This document shows positions 6,563 to 9,524 of a DNA stretch of 9,524 nt, piece by piece. The notes beneath the pieces are model-generated. The model worked only from the letters and a program-made list of their open reading frames with translations. It searched no databases and was not told where the DNA came from. The position numbers and the translations under genes were made by a program. Positions within the stretch are counted from its first letter, which is position 1; each line of letters opens with the position of its first letter. The stretch comes from an uncultured Methanobrevibacter sp. (GTDB lineage Archaea > Methanobacteriota > Methanobacteria > Methanobacteriales > Methanobacteriaceae): NCBI GenBank assembly GCA_902783085.1, contig CACZPT010000054.1, forward strand, positions 1-9,524. The letters run 5' to 3'.

Positions 6563-9280
6563 TTATTTAGTTGCATTGCCAGAACCACTACCAGCAACCG
6601 TGTTATTAAAGTTTATGCGCCACAGCGATACTCCATTTTCCATGTGAACCATTGTAAATATATTTTGATTTGGACCACCCAATAAGTACAGCTTAGTAAA
6701 CATGGAATTAACTAATTTATTATGAATTAATAAAGGCGTGTAAGTATCGTTTTCACCCATTACGAATAAGGTGAAATTGGCATTTTCTACATTTCCAACA
6801 GATTCGTTTTTAACCAGCATTCCATTTTCAATAACAATAATATTCGATATATTCAATGGATTATACGGAGAACCATTAATCATGATTTCACTATTATTGT
6901 AACTGGATAAAGCTTCTGTATAACCTGTTGTTGAATTATTACCCTCACCTCTTGAAATTACAGCATTAATAATCATACCAGATTCCTCAATAAGCGGTAA
7001 TTTACCAACAGTTCCCGGTTTAAGAGTTAATTGACTTTTAGGAACATAATAATTGTAGTTTTCTGAAGATTGATTATTAAAGTCCCAAGAACCGAAGTAA
7101 CTCCACCAACCAGCTTTTTGAAGCATATCTGAACTTGCAACAAATATTACAGGACGTGGATTATCAGGGTGAGTGTATTGAATAACATCATCTGCCTGTT
7201 CACCAGTTAACTGATATTTATTCATCAATACATTTCTAGCATCACTAGAAGTTAACGGTAAAATTTCTAATAATATGCTAGTTGTTTTACCAGTATCTCC
7301 AGTATAGTTATTCAATGTTGCAACAGCTCTATCACCTGTTGTATCCAGCATTCTAAAGATACCTGCAGACAGCTCTAAATTATCCGTCGTCATCGCCTGT
7401 CCCAGCCAGAATGCACGTTCACCTGTCTGAGAACCCCCATCGAATGTTACTTGTCTATCAGCAGCAATCTCAAAGAGGTAACCGAAGTCCCACCAGGATG
7501 TGATTACAGTATTATTCTCAGTATTTTGATTAATCCAAGTCATTGCATTCCACATAGCATCATTAGTACCTGGAACAACTTGATTTGCAGTTGTATATGC
7601 CCCACAAACAGAAGGTGAAATTAATGCAAGAATAATAGCTATAATTGCAATATATTTTTTAATTGGAACACCAGTACTTGAAGCAGATTTGCTAGGTTTT
7701 AAAGAGAATATTGTAATCATACCTACAATTATCAATATTGCCAATAAAATTAAACCATAACCTAAACTAATAACAGCTAATGGATAAGCAGCAAGTGCTG
7801 AAGCAAGAATTATAACAAATGCTAACCAAGTATCACTGTTTAATTTATTTTTAATGTAATCAGTAGCATAACCTACAAATATACCTGCCATTAATCCAAA
7901 TGGCAATACAATTGTGGTAATAAATCTTGAACCTCTAGTTACTGCAAGAATAGTTACAAGAGTCCATACAACAAATAAAGTTGCATATAATAAATTAATC
8001 TTTTTAGTTTTAGATAGTTCATCATCCGATCCAAAACTGCCTAACTCACCTAGTTTTAATTTAAATTTATTTTTATCATCAATTTTTTTAGATGCAGAAA
8101 CTCTACTAGATTTTTTAGGTTTAATACCCACATTTTTTCTAATAGTCTTAACAGAGCGAAGTTTAAATACTCTAGTAATTAAAACATACAAAACAGTTAA
8201 GCCTGCAAATAATACACTAATACCACCAATACCGTTTACAACACCATCAGTACTAGCTAAAAATGCTGAACCCATTCCTGAACCAAGTAAATTTGGCATT
8301 TGCATCTCCCCAACAGAAATAAGTACGTTAGGGAATCCACCAATACTTCTTGAAGCTGATTGCAATGAAAGTAATGAAAGTAATGAATTAAATATTCCTA
8401 ATATACCGTCAATACCTTTGAAAATTGCAAGGCCGACAAAACCGATAATACCTAAAATTAGAATAGATATGAATTCTTTTTGATGGATAAACCACAATAA
8501 TTTATTTTTATATTCACTTTGATTATTTGTACCAATATTAAAGAAATAACATAATATTAAATAAACAACAGTGAATATTCCCATTAAACCAACATAAAAG
8601 ATATAACCTGTCCAAGATTGTGAAAACAATCCAATCGATACAATAGATAAGATTGCATATAATATTTTAAAAGCAAGCTTATCTGCTCTCAGGCTCTCAA
8701 CAAAGAAGAATATGAAGAAGAGCGAGAATATATAATAGAACATATCTGTATCGAAAAATCCTGGGAATGTGTGTGCAAAGTAGTTCGGAGCTAAAACAAT
8801 GATTAATGTTGCAACAATAGCTCCATAATCATTAGTTAATCTTCTCGCAAAAATAAATGCGGGAATAACTGCTAAAGATGCAACAATAGCTCCAGTCCAA
8901 AATGCTACTTCCCTTACAGAGAACTCTCCTATGTATTTATTCGCCATGTCATGGAAAAACGAAGTCACATAAACAATACCCAGCTCGTAAGAAATATTAT
9001 TTCCATCAGGGGCATACCTATGCATATCAACGTTATGACCATTTTCCTGTATATCTCCTACAAAACCATGATCCAGATAATCTTCTGTTAACCTTAAGTT
9101 ATAATATGAATCCATTTCACTGAAATAAGGAAGACCAGAAGAATCGACGAAATCACCTTTCATATCGCCATCTAAGAAATTAAGATCCGCTGCAGGAGTT
9201 CTTAATGCAAAAACAACAGCTAGTAGTATTAAAATAATAATTACTGACTTGCTGACTGTTATAATCGTATCTCTATTCAT
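6563..9280 (-). CDS. aglB: Archaeal oligosaccharyltransferase catalytic subunit (AglB/STT3 family)
   Basis: This membrane enzyme moves an oligosaccharide from a dolichol-type lipid to Asn in N-X-S/T sites of exported proteins. From the ATG at 9280 it has 905 residues, normal for the family. TM1 spans about residues 9-26. The first external loop holds the catalytic acidic motif EMDSYYN (Asp57), and the second acidic motif is FFDTDMF (Asp177, Asp179). SVGEM (322-326) is the TIXE-type loop that contacts the acceptor, and TRGSRF (448-453) carries the conserved Arg. The sequon-binding WWDFGY is at 596-601 in the external C-terminal domain, with SDMLQKAGWW (717-726) at the place of the DK/MI motif. 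About 12-13 hydrophobic segments lie before residue 570. A Lys-rich loop (about 372-428) lies between two of them. A TTG start 27 nt upstream is possible but poorer. A hairpin terminator follows. It is likely a single-gene transcript. The AglB assignment is very secure. Confidence 0.96.
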   Translation of the reverse strand: MNRDTIITVSKSVIIILILLAVVFALRTPAADLNFLDGDMKGDFVDSSGLPYFSEMDSYYNLRLTEDYLDHGFVGDIQENGHNVDMHRYAPDGNNISYELGIVYVTSFFHDMANKYIGEFSVREVAFWTGAIVASLAVIPAFIFARRLTNDYGAIVATLIIVLAPNYFAHTFPGFFDTDMFYYIFSLFFIFFFVESLRADKLAFKILYAILSIVSIGLFSQSWTGYIFYVGLMGIFTVVYLILCYFFNIGTNNQSEYKNKLLWFIHQKEFISILILGIIGFVGLAIFKGIDGILGIFNSLLSLLSLQSASRSIGGFPNVLISVGEMQMPNLLGSGMGSAFLASTDGVVNGIGGISVLFAGLTVLYVLITRVFKLRSVKTIRKNVGIKPKKSSRVSASKKIDDKNKFKLKLGELGSFGSDDELSKTKKINLLYATLFVVWTLVTILAVTRGSRFITTIVLPFGLMAGIFVGYATDYIKNKLNSDTWLAFVIILASALAAYPLAVISLGYGLILLAILIIVGMITIFSLKPSKSASSTGVPIKKYIAIIAIILALISPSVCGAYTTANQVVPGTNDAMWNAMTWINQNTENNTVITSWWDFGYLFEIAADRQVTFDGGSQTGERAFWLGQAMTTDNLELSAGIFRMLDTTGDRAVATLNNYTGDTGKTTSILLEILPLTSSDARNVLMNKYQLTGEQADDVIQYTHPDNPRPVIFVASSDMLQKAGWWSYFGSWDFNNQSSENYNYYVPKSQLTLKPGTVGKLPLIEESGMIINAVISRGEGNNSTTGYTEALSSYNNSEIMINGSPYNPLNISNIIVIENGMLVKNESVGNVENANFTLFVMGENDTYTPLLIHNKLVNSMFTKLYLLGGPNQNIFTMVHMENGVSLWRINFNNTVAGSGSGNATK

Positions 9281-9524
9281 CAAAATCCTCAATTTATTTA
9301 ATTTCAATAATCAAATTTAAATTATAATAAACAATAGTAAAAAAAATAAAAATATTAAAATTTATTAAATTATAAAATATTTTTATTAATATTATATATA
9401 TTAGTACTTAACATTATTAAATATTTTGAATTTAAGCCACTGCTAGAAACTTAAGCAAAAATTGATTATTTGTTAACATTGTTATATTTTTATTTTAGAA
9501 AGTTTTTTATATTTTTTATTTGCA
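9281..9524. other. AT-rich non-coding region upstream of aglB
   Basis: I see no gene or stable RNA here on either strand. The stretch presumably contains the aglB promoter. The best TATA-like word on the minus strand is TAATATATATAATATTA at about 9388-9404, which would give a leader of roughly 85 nt, but similar words are frequent in this composition. The neighbour on the right is outside the window. Confidence 0.6.
9287..9292 (-). promoter_or_regulatory. Shine-Dalgarno site deciding the aglB start
   Basis: TTGAGG on the minus strand is followed by six bases and then the ATG at 9280, an ideal spacing. An upstream in-frame TTG at 9307 has no such site before it, and starting there would place this ribosome site inside the coding region. 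The protein from the ATG begins MNRDTIITV and runs straight into TM1. Confidence 0.8.

Noticed and set aside
7914..9123. Plus-strand frames at 7914-8483 and 8902-9123
   Set aside because: Both are antisense shadows of aglB; they have no ribosome site or recognisable domain.
9433..9455. Repeated TTAAGC words upstream of aglB as an operator or att site
   Set aside because: Only a 6-base direct repeat with no symmetry and no integrase nearby; chance is sufficient.

Overview
The window looks like a piece of the chromosome of a methanogenic archaeon of the Methanobacteriales, most likely Methanobrevibacter or a close relative. The evidence is the very AT-rich DNA, an archaeal AglB-type oligosaccharyltransferase, a DRG-type archaeal/eukaryotic GTPase, an AK6-type kinase, and a giant secreted adhesin-like protein with Asn-rich beta-helix repeats, a protein class that is greatly expanded in this order. 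All four genes lie on the minus strand, so they are read from right to left. Species cannot be fixed from the sequence alone.

Right to left: 9281-9524 is AT-rich non-coding DNA upstream of aglB. Next is aglB, the membrane N-glycosylation enzyme; its best start is the ATG at 9280, which has a clear Shine-Dalgarno site. A strong hairpin with a T-run (6505-6549) follows aglB. Then come a DRG-family GTPase gene (5395-6489) and, 5 nt after its stop, an AK6/Fap7-like nucleotide kinase gene (4844-5389). These two probably form a translationally coupled pair linked to ribosome assembly or function. A 514-bp AT-rich gap (4330-4843) without genes separates them from the last gene.

The left 4.3 kb is a single uninterrupted reading frame. 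It starts at 4329 and is still open at base 1, giving 1443 codons with the C-terminus outside the window. I translated it codon by codon and found no in-frame stop. In order it encodes a signal peptide, a right-handed beta-helix built of GGAI/FxNN repeats, a papain-type (C1A) cysteine peptidase domain with Gln783, Cys789, His925 and Asn955 all present, a lectin-like beta domain, and at least three and a half Ig-like repeats of about 85 residues. The beta-helix contains a recent 618-bp tandem duplication.

The most interesting item is this surface protease-adhesin. It combines a predicted binding surface, an apparently intact protease and a stalk in one chain. AglB, encoded nearby, could glycosylate it, but the density of N-glycosylation sites is no more than its Asn/Ser/Thr-rich composition predicts. 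The other three genes are core archaeal functions. I saw no tRNA, rRNA, CRISPR array, insertion sequence or integrase.
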